A DNA stretch of 64,000 bases from Prostheceraeus crozeri (taxonomy: Eukaryota; Platyhelminthes; Polycladida; Euryleptidae). Position numbers and translations under genes: made by a program. The DNA lies in contig CAJQUW010000492.1 in NCBI GenBank assembly GCA_907163375.1, forward strand, positions 62,001-126,000. Reading direction: 5' to 3'. Under the pieces are notes generated by a model. It did no database searches. It was not told where the DNA came from and saw only the letters and a program-made list of their open reading frames with translations. This document shows, piece by piece, positions 13,850 through 25,887 of this stretch. Positions within the stretch are counted from its first letter, which is position 1; each line of letters begins with the position of its first letter.

Positions 13850-15498
13850 TGAATAGACTATACGAGTAATTAGATCCACCACAAAACGGAATTCCAGGCT
13901 TAAATGACAGAGAATGAACCAACCACTGAGAAGCAATCACAATGGAAACTGCGTAATATCAGTAAAAAGGGGAAGTTTTCCACAATAAGTCACTGACGTG
14001 AAAAAATTTCCAGATAACCAGAAAGCAAGGGTCAAGAGGATTCGAACGATATATAACACACCAATGCTAAATTACTGTGAATCAAATCTTAACACATAAA
14101 TAACTGATTGACGAGAGCAGCAATAAGTAAGACCGCACACGACAACGACAATGTTGTATATGCTGTTATTATATGTTGTTATATAGATTCTTCTATTATT
14201 TTTTTTTATTTCAGTATATTTTGCATTATATGCAGACATATCATAATATCTGAGTGTGATGTTAGACAGTGAACAAACAATTAAGTTTTATTTTCTACCT
14301 TTTGAATATAATTTTGATGCCTCTACTTACTACTGATGTTGGATTCTTCTACTTGAGTTCATCTTTTACGTAATAAGATAATTGTTTTACGTATTGAGAT
14401 GTTTTCATGATTTGCTCAGTTCAATTTAAGTTGATTGTAAATAATAAATTGGGTCTTCAACTCGATTTGCTTTTCTTGTTTCTGCAGGTCATTACGGAGA
14501 TCTACTTTACGATTTACACCACACTGAGTAACTACCTAGCTTCTCCTAAAACTTGGAACTTGGAACGCTTTTGGCGCCAATTATCCTCCCTCTGCTAATA
14601 TCTGCGAGAAATTAAGATTGATTAATAAGGAAATTTAGAGGATACTTAATTTAACTTAACCCATCGTAAAATGAATTATTTGATGTCAAATTAAACTTTG
14701 TGACTGTTATCAATTATTCGACTGATAAAATCGACTTCATTCAGTTAATTGACATTCTCTCTATTTTGTATCATTCAATTCGAAATCACAAAGAAAAAGT
14801 CGATGAACTAACGAAGATAGATCACTCTCTGCTGTATAGCATTTCACTTTCTTGCGTTTCTACCTTATTTAATCCTTTGTTCAATTTAATAGTTGCTAAT
14901 GTAGCTTCACTCAGCCGCAGGTTGTACCTGAATAATGAGAATGAAAATGCTCTCAGGCTGCATTACAAGGAAATCTGACTCTATATCATTCTACGTGATA
15001 TTTTTCACAATACTCAGCGATGTAGCAGAAAGCTCGGATTTTGAATATCTCCTGACTGTTAACAGAGTTTGCGTAATATCTGATAGTTGATAAATATATA
15101 CTGTAGACTGTTTATCCGATGAAGAAAAGTGAGCATCATTCTAAATTAGCAGCTAAAATTAACTTCACAGCTTTTTGTAATCTGAGTAGAAGCAGTCGAG
15201 AAAAAATTGTTTTGTCTGTTGTTAATTGATTCTAACTGTGACGTCATTGACGTCGCCAAAGATACCTGATCTTAGCGGCTATTTTCTGTAAAGTTCTTCT
15301 ATGAAGATTGACTGCTGTTTTCACTGTTTTTGGCGAATTACAGTCTGTTGTGCATATTACACCATGAGCGGGAGCTTGACCCCATCCATCCACCGCGTGG
15401 GAGTTCGGCCCCTGTTTCATCTGTGCATTGTTCCTCGTGAAGCCAAACTGGCTGAACTTCGCTCTTGTAACTTTTTTGTTTTGGCGTCTTCATATTGG
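13850..15498. other. No recognised gene; one unassigned ORF
   Basis: The stretch holds only short frames. The longest plausible one, 14700-14978 on the plus strand (92 codons), encodes no domain I recognise. No element ends were seen. It ends where MITE copy C2 begins. Confidence 0.4.
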
Positions 15499-16242
15499 CG
15501 TATCTGTATACAGTGAAAGTTTTTATATCAAAGGATTCAGTTTTTTGACGAGATTACGTTCCTGCGGTCCAAAACATAATTTGAGCAGTTTTTAAAAAGC
15601 TAAATTTTTGCAAATTTGTGTACTGCCGACATGACGTCCACCTTCTAAGCAGTATGAAACAAATTGGATATCTAAAGAAATGAATATTTGCTAATAAACA
15701 TCCTAAATAAGTGTAAATTAAGCTGATTATCAAGGGTATTTCATGAGCCGCATTATAATGGAAGTCTTCATGAAAAAGTCGCGATCTTATTTTCCTTTCT
15801 AGGCTGAAACTTCAAGTATTTGATTAAATTTTCATCGGCATGATTTTATGATTAACTAAATTTATGTTTCATTTCTTGAATCTAATAGCGATGTGGACCC
15901 ATTTAAATATTTTAGAGTTAATTGGAATCATTGTCTTTGATTGTGTTGTTACTCTTGATGTTGAGCATGAAAGCATAATACCAACCTGTCGAATTTCTAA
16001 TTTAACAAACATTACCTCTCCAAGGCTGTCATGACACGGAGGATCTGTAAAAATACTATCATTCCTTCTGCATTACTATCATCATCACTCAGTATCGCGG
16101 TAATTTCTTCAAAACCTCAGAAATTTGCATATCTCACATTTGGTAACAATATCCTCAAGTTCACTTAATAAAATCGAAAGTGTATACGCACTGGGGATTT
16201 AATAAATACGGAGTTACCACTCTACCTAATATACTTACTCTA
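15499..16242 (+). mobile_element. MITE family C, copy C2 (5' truncated)
   Basis: Homologous to C1 from gtatctgtatacagtg to the terminal repeat CTTACTCTA. The first ~40 bp including the left inverted repeat are missing. It has diverged from C1 by many substitutions and lacks part of the middle. Confidence 0.6.
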
Positions 16243-16459
16243 TGGTTATAGCTTTCAGCTAACTTTTCAGTTTTTAATGTGAGTACTTCATTCCATCGGT
16301 ATGAGTGTGAATCATAAGCTTATCATGATCAATGATCATCTATAGGATCTTGCAAATCGAATAGAATATTGGAATCTCGAATTCTATGTATATGCCACCC
16401 TCTGTCCTATAATGGTATTAGTCCTGTAGTTCCTAATGCAAAGGTCATTATTGCCCTAT

Positions 16460-16680
16460 GGCGCTGTGGCCTTGTATTGGAGTGTTCGCTCTGCGTCCGG
16501 TGGATTTCGGTTCAAGTCTTGGTCCGGTCAAACCTAAGACTTTTAAAACAGGTACACTCAGCATTCTTGCTGATCATTCAGCTCAAAAAGAATGAGAGTG
16601 GGATGGATAACAACTCGGCCACATGAAAAGGAAAAAGCTCCGCGCCCATTGTGCTTCCGAGTATAAATAAGATTCATGAA
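16460..16680 (+). repeat. tRNA-derived SINE
   Basis: A tRNA-like head carries a pol III A box (tggccttgtattgg, 16467-16480) and a B box (ggttcaagtc, 16509-16518) at tRNA-like spacing. An unrelated body follows, ending near gagtataaataag. It sits inside the mariner remnant. No clear target duplication was found, so both ends are approximate. Confidence 0.6.
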
Positions 16681-16689
16681 TTAATTTTA

Positions 16690-17110
16690 CTTTTAATTGC
16701 CTGCTGGTGAATGAAGAACATATCAATGCAACAGTCGGTGTCAGCGTGAAAGAAAACCGTAAGGATGTTTCTCATGATGGACACTTCTTGTGTCGTCTTT
16801 TAGATGAAGAAATCCTACCTGCATGTGAACGATTGGGTATCACCACCATTCAATGATAATGCCAATCCACATGTAGTAGAAAATGATGAGTCTTCAATTG
16901 AAGCAGTGATTGCTGATCATCCTACGATTCATATTCTCCGTCAACCACCCCTAAGTCCAGATCTCAACCCACTGGATCAAGGACTTTTTCGATTCGTCGC
17001 AAATGGAGTTGAGATCGTCGACCTTAGTGAGACATAATATAATGCAGTGATGGAAGTTTGGGATCAGTTTCGTAGAAGAGACATTGTGAAGCTTATGACG
17101 GAGCAAAAGG
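16690..17110 (+). pseudogene. Mariner-type transposase, C-terminal half
   Basis: Broken frames encode HDGHFLCRLLDEEILPAC, then DNANPHVV (second catalytic aspartate) and LSPDLNPLDQGLF (third catalytic aspartate region), followed by VWDQFRRRDIVKLM. Counting from the D of DNANPH to the D of NPLD gives about 39 intervening residues, which would place it near the DD39D group. The N-terminal DNA-binding half is absent, and at least two stops or shifts interrupt the rest. The enzyme would have cut and pasted the element at TA sites. Confidence 0.6.
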
Positions 17111-17854
17111 AGGTATGAAGACAAAGTTCTTCACAATCGGTTGGAAACACATTTGTTTAGTCTTATAGGCCCTACACAGGTAGTCATTGTATATTGTTCG
17201 CATGATTTATTAACAAATAATGTGAATAATTGCAAATATGTTTAACTAGCTTTGTTTTGTGCAATGCAGAAAATCGCTCATAAAAATTTTAATTTGATGC
17301 TTCAAGTACATGAAAATATACAAGGTCGATTGATATTGTACGAAAATATATTGAGAATAAAAATAGAATTCGAAATAAAGAGTATTTAAACATAATTGGT
17401 ATTTGCATGGTACTAATTCCTATGCACGGTGACTTTTAGGACAGAGGGTGCTTGGTAAACCTTTCAGCAATGCTCGTAAAAATAAGTAGTCAATTTTGTG
17501 ACTTTTCCTCATTATTTGAATTCTCTAGGTGCATCCTCCATCTTCTTCATAGCCACGTTTGCAGCTATAAGCATTGCAGTGAAGCATGGTGAAAGGACTA
17601 CAAAATTCGTCAATGATAAATAAAGCAGCAGAGGAAAACGTGTACACCAAGGCTTAGAAAATTCGCCTACGCCTCCAACTTATACCAAAGACCCTTTACA
17701 TTGAAAACGATTCCACAGCTTTGGTTCAGACACAAAACGCTAGACTTGGATTGCATAACATACCGCGCTGACGCCATTATCAAATAACTTCTGAAGTAGC
17801 GTAGATGGCCACTTGACTCAACCCTCTGAAATACACGGAAAAAAGTGTTCCGTG

Positions 17855-18455
17855 CACAGAATTAGATTCATCTGCTTGCGCGTCTTTGGTTTCCTAGAAT
17901 AGAAATTTCGTATCTGTCCTTAACATCAAAATGGTGCACCTCACAGTCAGACAACTTGCTCCTTCTCGAATGGATAATTTGTGTATCGCTTGCTATTGGA
18001 AATGGCAAACAATAAGCTGTCAGCAGAGGACACCAGAGCAAGTGAGAGATGCCCTGCGTGCTGTGATACCATTTCGCATACACCAAAACACACATAATCT
18101 AGCTAACATTCAATTCAGTGTATACACTATACAGTGAGAAATGCTGAGAAGTGGATGGTGAAATCATCAAGTGAACTAATTTTCGTGCGCCTGCTATTTT
18201 CTTTAATAATGATCGGATCGACCAACATTATGGAGAAAACTTGTGCGCATTCTGAATTCTTCAAATCTGAAGGAATTGTGGCAATCAAAGCACTTTGCTG
18301 GAACTCACATTAATCCGCACGACTTTTTTTCCTATCTCTGTAAGGTATTAGGAATTCCTTTTGCCCACTTAATAAGTTCCGCGATGTGCCGTCGATTTCG
18401 AATAAATCTCATTTCTAGTAAGCAGAAGCAGATAAACAAAATATGCAATTCTCTG
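17855..18455 (-). mobile_element. hAT-like element, copy A2
   Basis: About 600 bp, collinear in inverted orientation with copy A3 (21915-22521). The left end is CACAGAATTAGA; the right end aattctctg is slightly decayed. The flanking 8 bp do not match, so no target duplication is preserved. Confidence 0.6.
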
Positions 18456-20449
18456 TTAATTTACACTAAAAAGTGGTCTCCTACTCTTCTTTTTCCGTAA
18501 TTGTCTCATCCAGAATCAAAGATTCCCACTGATGAAGCTTTGCTTTTAGAAATTGACGGATACTGCGCTACATGTACTTTGATCAAAGTCTTCGGTCTTG
18601 ATTGCTATGTCAAAGTATCACTTATTATGAGGCAGTGGGAGTGCATTTTACATTTTTGCATATTGTCAACATTCCTTTTTGCAATGTCTGTTGTAATGAT
18701 ATTTTGATAATGCGGAAAGGCTTGTTTCATATTTTTGTCTTAAACTTGTATTTTAAGATTCACATGTACAATTGTGAGGTTCAAATCGAAAAAATAACTT
18801 TCCAAGGACTTTCCCGCTCTATGGCTAACGGTTATGAGTCACTACATATTAGTAGGCTCAATATCAGCAATACATTGAGTATTTTATGAATTGTCCAATT
18901 CCAGGAATATGCTCAATTCTCGCGTTTATGAATGCCTAAAGCCAAACCATCAAGACACTGACATTTTGGAAAATTATTCTATCAGAAGATGGTAACCGTT
19001 TGCAAATGTTGATATATAATAATTCCTAGATACTTTATTTCGTTGACGACTTCAATCATAATGTGCTTGTACCATGCGTTTAACTACAAACTAGCGAGTA
19101 CTTGACATGCAATCCTGTGATCTACGAATATATACGCTAATTATACGCTTTACGTAGTTCTTTTATCTGCGTTTTACATTATGGTTAAATGCAGCAATGA
19201 CATCCGGACTACATTACAAAACATGGCACTACGCGAAGCCGATCACAATGACAGTGACAATTATGCAATGATGTGTTCACAATGACATTGTTCTAAGTTG
19301 TTGATTCCTCCAAGGGTGTAGAAGAAGCCATGAATTAATGTGGGAAACAAGGAAAACTCGTGATACTTGCATTTCGTGTTGTAGTTAATAGATGTGCATT
19401 GTACAGTGTAGTAAGATAATGCATTGCTTTAATTACTTTCGTCGTGTTTCGATGCTTTTGACAGGTTTTTATTCTTTCCAACGAATTTCCACGAAATCGT
19501 CGGCTTCTGGAGTTGAATACGATTGATGAACGGCAGAAGCTTATGAAAAACTTGACTGCAATCTCTTGATCTGAGAAGAGCTCGTTCACTGATCGGTTTG
19601 GTACATAGAAATAGATTGTTTATCTGAAAAGTTGACTAGAATGAAAATTAACTCAAGGTCGCGGCACAGCCGGGGGGGCTGCATGTACATGTAAGTTGGC
19701 ACCTGAACCACCAATGATAAGCTTAGAATTCAACACGTGACTGATTCTAACCAATGATTCAGCCGTTAACAAGTGCATCTAAGTGAAAATGCCTGTGATT
19801 TTTGTTCCATATGAAGATTAACTTCCATTTCAGAGGTGTTATCGTTATCAATTTCTGTGGTTTTGTGCATCCTATTCTATCATCAATAAACATCTTTCTC
19901 AATACGTCGACAAGAATATCTCCCTTAACATATTGTCATATATTTCCCTTGTCATATTGCACTTACAAGACATAGTCAATTCTAAGAGATAGCATAGAAA
20001 TTGAGAAGACATTGAATTCTATACAGATCATGCACAAGCCGTTATTCAAAATGTTCCTTGTGCAGATTAGATCAAGCAAAGAATTAATTCCTTTTCAAGA
20101 GGACTGCTCTCTAAGATGAAATTGTCCTTTCTATCACTGGTGACAATAATTAAAAGACGGTACTTCATCCCCCGAAGGAAGTGAAACAGGTGGTTGTGAT
20201 TCATACAAATTGCACTTCCTCCAAATGCTTGTAATAATGGCTTCAAGATTTACAGAGCTATTTGTAGACTGTGTCATAAGGTGTATTAGGTTTATCGATA
20301 AGCAGAAAACAGGCTCCGTGAATAACTTTCCAAAGAATATTACTCAGATGTGAAATCGCATTTTCGAGACGAACATAATTCACACATTTGAATAAATTTC
20401 ATTTGCTGGTATAAAAAGCTAGATAAATGGTGCTGCCGAGAGTCTAGAG
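18456..20449. other. No recognisable gene
   Basis: Short frames only on both strands. A run of seven G residues occurs near 19672. No domain, element end or RNA gene was recognised. Confidence 0.4.
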
Positions 20450-21078
20450 CAGGGGTGCGCAAGCTGCGGCCGTAGCAGAGGCTAAGTGCGGCCGTGACAA
20501 TGAGAAGTAAATGAAAAAGAATATTGTACATGTATATTGCAAATATTTCTGAAGTTCAAGACAATCGAAAACAATCGTCACTATAGTGGCATACTACTGT
20601 CGAACACCTTTATGCCCATGCGGCTTGGAAAAATGGCGCAGGCGCGAAGAAGACGTTCAAACAGTTCGATAACTCATGAATAGAATATTTTAGGGAAGTT
20701 ACATTCATGTGCATTCATGGCTAGTCATCAGCTAAAAAAACAGAAGGGACTGTTGTAGTTTGCTCGAATTGTTCGTGTGTTAGCTTCAAGTCCATGACCT
20801 GAAGAAGGATGCAAGTGTTAATAACACTTTAAGCTTAAAATCTTTTCGGTCTGAGGTGACCGTCGGTTGTGTATGGGCTAACGTGCTGACCCATTCTTTG
20901 CGAAGTAGGCCTTTATGCGATTTTCACTGCGTCATTCATCAGGGAAAGCTAATTTGATTGGTGGAATATAAAAAGGATTGCCTATTGACCTAGTTGTTTG
21001 CACACATATTAAGTGCGGCCGTGATTCTTTCGGCCTTCGAAATGGCGTCCGAAAAATATGAAAGGTTGCTCGCCTCTC
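20450..21078. mobile_element. hAT non-autonomous element (629 bp)
   Basis: The left end CAGGGGTGCGCAAGC followed by TGCGGCC is a classic hAT terminus, and the right end GTTGCTCGCCTCTC is a degraded inverted counterpart. The 8-bp flanks gtctagag (20442-20449) and gtctaggg (21079-21086) match at seven positions. GTGCGGCCGTGA recurs near both ends, as subterminal repeats often do. No transposase is present. Confidence 0.75.
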
Positions 21079-21604
21079 GTCTAGGGCCTACATGTGTTTG
21101 ATGCATATTGAAAAGTTAATCCGTCTCTTTTGATAGCCATCGTGTTGGACTTAACGTTATCTTATACAATTCCCAACTTTAGATGCAGATACCTTTATCC
21201 TCTGTTGTATGAATATCTAAGCATTAGTTTACTTATCAAACTTCGTCAGTATCATGTAGCATAGTGTATCTTGTAATTGATCTGAATTTTGCATGGAAGA
21301 GATATCGTGTGCTGTCAATAAATTTGCATCCGCAAAGATGATATTTTGACTTTTGAATTAGCTCTATAGTCTCGAGAAAGCAAAAAAGGATATGAAGTTC
21401 ACAACAACTTCGAACTTTCATGTCTGCAGCATTTCAGAGAGTGTAGCATTTTAAGGAAAAGTAGAAGAAGCTGCACTGTATCTGCTTTGTCATCTAAGTC
21501 TGTGAAGGCAAAATGCCATGAAAATGTCGCAGAGCAATGTGACATTAACATGGATTTTTGAGTGCAATAATGCAGAACTATCGCGGGTGCGAAGGCGCCT
21601 GAAA

Positions 21605-21668
21605 ATGTCCTTCATTCACATCTCCTTCATTTACATTGTCCTTCACATTCACATCTCCTTCATTCACC
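21605..21668. repeat. Short tandem repeat around ttcacatctccttcat
   Basis: Three imperfect units built on ttcattcacatctcc and ttcacattcacatctcc stand in tandem. It is short and non-coding as far as can be seen. Confidence 0.5.
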
Positions 21669-21914
21669 AACCTTACAAATATATCCGTCAAAATAATTGA
21701 AGAAGAGCAAGAAGCAAACATAGCTAACAATCCTACCTCTATGAAAAACTCTATTTCCACATTGTCATAAAGATGTTGTTCTTCAAAACCATTGCTGATC
21801 AGCGGCTTATATGTAGACCTAGAAAACCATCACATTTTATATGGAATTTTGAACATGGCGGACTGATGCTGAGAGTAACGGAGAAGTGAGATTGAAAATA
21901 TCGTGAGTAACAAC

Positions 21915-22521
21915 CACAGAATTAAATATTTTGTTGATCTGCTTCGGTTTGCTAGAAGTGTGATTAATACGAAATCGACGACGCATCGAGGAACCTATTA
22001 AGTGGGCAAAAAGGAATTCTTAATACCTCACAGAGATAGGAAAAAAGTCATGCGCCGCTTGCGGATTAATGTGAGTTCCAGCATAGTGCTTCGATTGCCA
22101 CAATTCCTTCAGATTCGAAGAATTCAGATCAATGCGCACAAGTTTTCTCCAAAATGTTGGTCGATCCGATCATTATTAAAGAAAATAGCAGGCGCACGAA
22201 AATTAGTTCACTTGATGATTTCACCATCCACTTCTCAGCATTCCTCACTGTATAGTGCATACACTGAATCGAAGCCAGGCATCGATGTGTGTTTTGGTGT
22301 GCGCGAAGTGATATCACAGCACGCACGCATCTCTCACTTGCTCTGGTGTCCTCTGCTGACAGTTTATTGTTTGCCATCTCCAATAGCAAGCGATACACGA
22401 ATTATCCATTCGAGAAGGAGGAAGTTGTCTAATTCTGTGATGTGCCATTTCGATATTAAGGCTACATATAACTCTTCCTTTCTAGGAAACCGAAGCGCGC
22501 GCAGATGAATCTAATTCTGTG
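21915..22521 (+). mobile_element. hAT-like element, copy A3
   Basis: Inverted ends CACAGAATTA / TCTAATTCTGTG enclose 607 bp. The 8-bp flanks gtaacaac (21907-21914) and gtaacgac (22522-22529) match at seven of eight. It shares its central part with A1, A4 and A5 but has a different 3' body shared only with A2, so the family has at least two subfamilies. Confidence 0.7.
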
Positions 22522-23586
22522 GTAACGACAGTCATTTGGACTTAGGAGTATGTCCGTCATTGAAAGCAGTTCCCTGGGCACAACGCACCGTCGGCTTTAC
22601 TGTGTAGGCCTACTACCTGCTTCGTGGTCCATATGATTAGACTGTTGCCCAAATAAATCTGTGTTGATATGCGTAATTGAAATGGACTAAGCAGCAGGGT
22701 AGGGAAAAGGCGGGCAGCAATGCTACGAATTCACATGTAGGTGATACGCTAACTAAGATTTCTAGAATATCTCTCAGTTGATTCGGTACGTCATGGGAGA
22801 TACATTGTTGCCTTCTTCTTTACATATTATGCCGCAGTTGAATAACGCATAACATCTTTACATTTGCTATGTCTGGGAGCTAAAATTCATATTTTGATGA
22901 AAATAATCACAAATTCTTGTTGGACATCTGTCATTCATCTGTCTGCTGCATAGAGAAGACAAGATATATTCTACAAGGTTGGACCTTGGGTTTTTTAGGT
23001 CAAACTTGGTTTTTGGGCCGACCTTGGGTAAATGATACAAAACTTGGTTGGGTCTTCAACTAATGTTGCATAGGTAGGCTATTGATCAAGTCATAAAATT
23101 TAACTTTTTGATTTTAATCTAGGGAGAATTACATAATAAGAGCATAAAGTTTTGCTCTTTTATCAAAATTCCACTCAATTTAGAGAATATTTCAAATAAT
23201 AAATATTTGTGATTATTAGCTATTGAATTTTTGGGTTGACAAAACCGCGCATTGAAATGTTGCTGATAGCCTACATTTATTTTGTTACATTTGTGCATAT
23301 TGAATTTTTATACATTTCACATATTATATCTTCTCACCCTTAAACTGTCTCCGATAGCCGGCAGTTATTCAAAAACGAATTTATTCCAATTTCGTATTCT
23401 TACTATGTTTAACGATACACTCACTACGCAGCCATAATATTTATTAAGCCTGTTTATATTTTTGAATGACAAAATGAAAACAATTGCTTTGTTATGAGCA
23501 ATGTGTAGGCTAATTCAATCACAATTACATCAAAGATCTTCGATTAGTCAGTAGGCCAATATCAATGTACATGTAGGCAGGGAGTA

Positions 23587-23596
23587 CTATAAATAG
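23587..23596 (+). promoter_or_regulatory. Possible TATA box of the P element
   Basis: The sequence tataaataga stands about 165 bp before the transposase start codon and after about 600 bp of non-coding left end. Its position fits a core promoter, but nothing else confirms it. Confidence 0.35.
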
Positions 23597-23754
23597 AACA
23601 ATACCGGGAGGTTGCACGCGCGCTCAGTGAGTGATAGCTGGAGGCCGATCGTTTTGGCTATTCACGCACTAGTATGGGAATCTGCACACTGCACAAGTAG
23701 AACGAATGTCATTGTGTTGTGAGTCAGTGCATCTGACGGTTGACAAGTTCGACA

Positions 23755-25857
23755 ATGCCGAGAAAGTGTAGTGTCGGAAAGTTTAAAACCAATGATTTCA
23801 CATCGAGCTCTTCGAAAACACCGATTTATCGCTTTCCTACTAACCAAGAAGAAGCAGAAAGATGGATTGGTGCATTACCAACCGTCACAAGACTTATGGG
23901 TATTTGTCGTCTGCATTGGCCATCAAACACAAAAAGGGAGAAACGCTTGGCAGTGAAGTTCCCGTTGATCCACCTTCGGTTTTTCCGGGGTGTCCTAAAA
24001 GTTTTCACGTCGAACTGTAAATTTTCAGGGCCGAGACATTCGAGACGTGCATCTTCGTCGGAAAGATCAGATTACAACGAGCTTCCACAATTTGAGGAGA
24101 AGGACATATTGCCATCCGATTTCAGCTCGTTCAGTGATGAAGCTGCTACGAAGCACTATCCTAACATATTCATCATAAAATCGCATGTGTCGTGTGTCTG
24201 CTATCTTTTGACCCAAACTTCACCGAAGTTGAATATTCTTTGTTGATCAAGAACGATTTCTCGATATCTGGTTAAAGGAAACATACACGAGTTTCTTTTC
24301 ACAATTTACGGGAAATACTTGGATTTCAAATGGAGATTACTCGATGGTCACAGATTGATGCCTCTAGGTGAAAAATTCAGAAATAAAATTGAGTTGTGAA
24401 TTAACTGCTGTGTCGGAGAATTTGTTGGAGACTATCAGGACCGTCGATTGTTATACAGCGACATTTGAATCTTTACTCGAACAGTTTCAACTTCATGGCA
24501 TCACGCCATCAAATCGACGATATTCTTCGGTGACTACAATTCAAACCATGAAAATCTACCTGGTAAGTCGTGGTGCCTACAGATTGTTGCGCAAGTTTTG
24601 TGCCTTCTTCATGCAACTACTCTTACTCGTACACTGGGCGATTCACAGACAGTAAGATCTGAAGCTTAAACAGAATTGTATTTTGATAATGTCTCAAATC
24701 TCCAGAGCAACTGTATGCTCTTACTTGTTGAGGTATATATAAAGCCCTCTTTGAGATTCAGATGGGGGCACGTCGTCGGATATTCTATTGACTTTCTAAA
24801 ACAGTTAGCCAGAACAGTTCTAGCATTCATGCTGAAACCAATTTTTGGCAGCAAAGCTATTGTAGTTCGTTTCCTTCCTGTGTATAAACTTGATGTGGAG
24901 TTTTTTGATGCAGATACTTTTGAAAATCATGAAACATATGGAAGAGGCGGGAGCTGTACTTAGGGGGATAATGAGTGACAATTTATCGGTAAATAGATAA
25001 TTTCACAAAAATCTCATCCATGACTTTGAATCGGCGCCATCGTTTAAGTTTCCTCACCCAAACGACCAAAACAGATCTCTGAATTTGTTATTCGATACCG
25101 ATTCCCCCAGGCCAAAAGGAGGAAGTTTCAGCGAGGTGGTAAGATATCATAGATCTTCATAAATCAGAGCTCAATGCTATTGTACGAAGAACTGTTATTA
25201 CTGAAAGAGCTCTTTATCCAACGTCATTTGAAAAACAAAATGTAGGATTAGTAATTCAAATATTCAACGATAAAATTGTCGCTGCTCTCGCATATGATAA
25301 CTAGCAAGAAACGACATCATTTGTTTTTAATGTCTTACGCACGTGGAAAATTCTTAATAACAGAAGCACGGCAGCTTATAAACATCTCAATAATTCTGAT
25401 AGGAAACCAATAACGTCCTCGTGCGACTCAACAGCAGAATGAAAGAACTGTATATATTACAAAAAGATATAAGGAACATTATTTGTAAGCATCTTTTGCT
25501 TCCTAATACTGCTCCACTGCACAAGTCGGCACAAGTGATTATTGTGAGGGGGTGGAATAACCTAGTGAATGAATCAGCCTCCACCTGTTTGCTCACTCGG
25601 CTCGCTTGCAACCTCTCGGTATAGTTCTATATGTAGTACTCACTGATGTAGGTTACATTAAAGGAAAGCTTTATAACCTTGAAGTTATTGCCAATTACAG
25701 TTATTGCAATAAACAGTCGTTTCCCACTGATACCACACTTCTCATGGACCTAACAGGAATTTCGGCCTTTCGAAAAATCCTTATGTCAATACAAAATACA
25801 AAGAATGCACTTCTTTTACTTGATTCTACTCATTTTTTGAAACTTGGTGGCACTTGA
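23755..25857 (+). pseudogene. P-element transposase with THAP domain, decayed
   Basis: The start MPRKCSVGKFKTNDF is followed by PIYRFPTNQEEAERWI, ICRLHWPS and, in another frame, VDPPSVFPGCPKSF. This is the order of a THAP zinc-binding DNA-binding domain and its usual C-terminal motif. Further on, RRYSSVTTIQTMKIYLVSRG (about 24520) and IKPSLRFRWGHVVGYSID through LARTVLAFMLKPIFGSKA (about 24740-24850) match the P-transposase core. The acidic residue expected before the VYIKP motif seems lost (LLVEVYIKP instead of LVDEVYIKP). At least five frame breaks occur. The enzyme would have excised and integrated the element. The last readable block (25606-25857) is the C-terminal part. Confidence 0.75.
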
Positions 25858-25887
25858 AAACTTATTTTTGCCCAACCTTGTATTCTA

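Larger units (their letters stand above)
16392..17456 (+). mobile_element. Mariner-type DNA transposon remnant
   Basis: The left end CACCCTCTGTCCTATAA and, in inverted form, the right end CACCCTCTGTCCTAAAA match over about 15 bp, with TA dinucleotides close outside both. A transposase remnant lies inside (16690-17110). The element is interrupted by a tRNA-derived SINE near 16460-16680. Confidence 0.65.
22974..25880 (+). mobile_element. P element (P superfamily DNA transposon), 2.9 kb
   Basis: The termini are CAAGGTTGGAC at the left and, inverted, CAAGGTTGGGC at the right. They are flanked by a direct repeat tattcta at 22967-22973 and 25881-25887 (7 bp visible; the family usually makes 8). 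The 2907-bp length is typical for a P element. Inside is a THAP-domain transposase remnant. The element's boundaries are preserved although its gene is broken. Confidence 0.8.

Noticed and set aside
18530-18570. CTGATGA followed by GAAA, resembling a hammerhead core
   Set aside because: The sequence between cannot form a stem II next to GAAA and the flanks do not pair as stem I.
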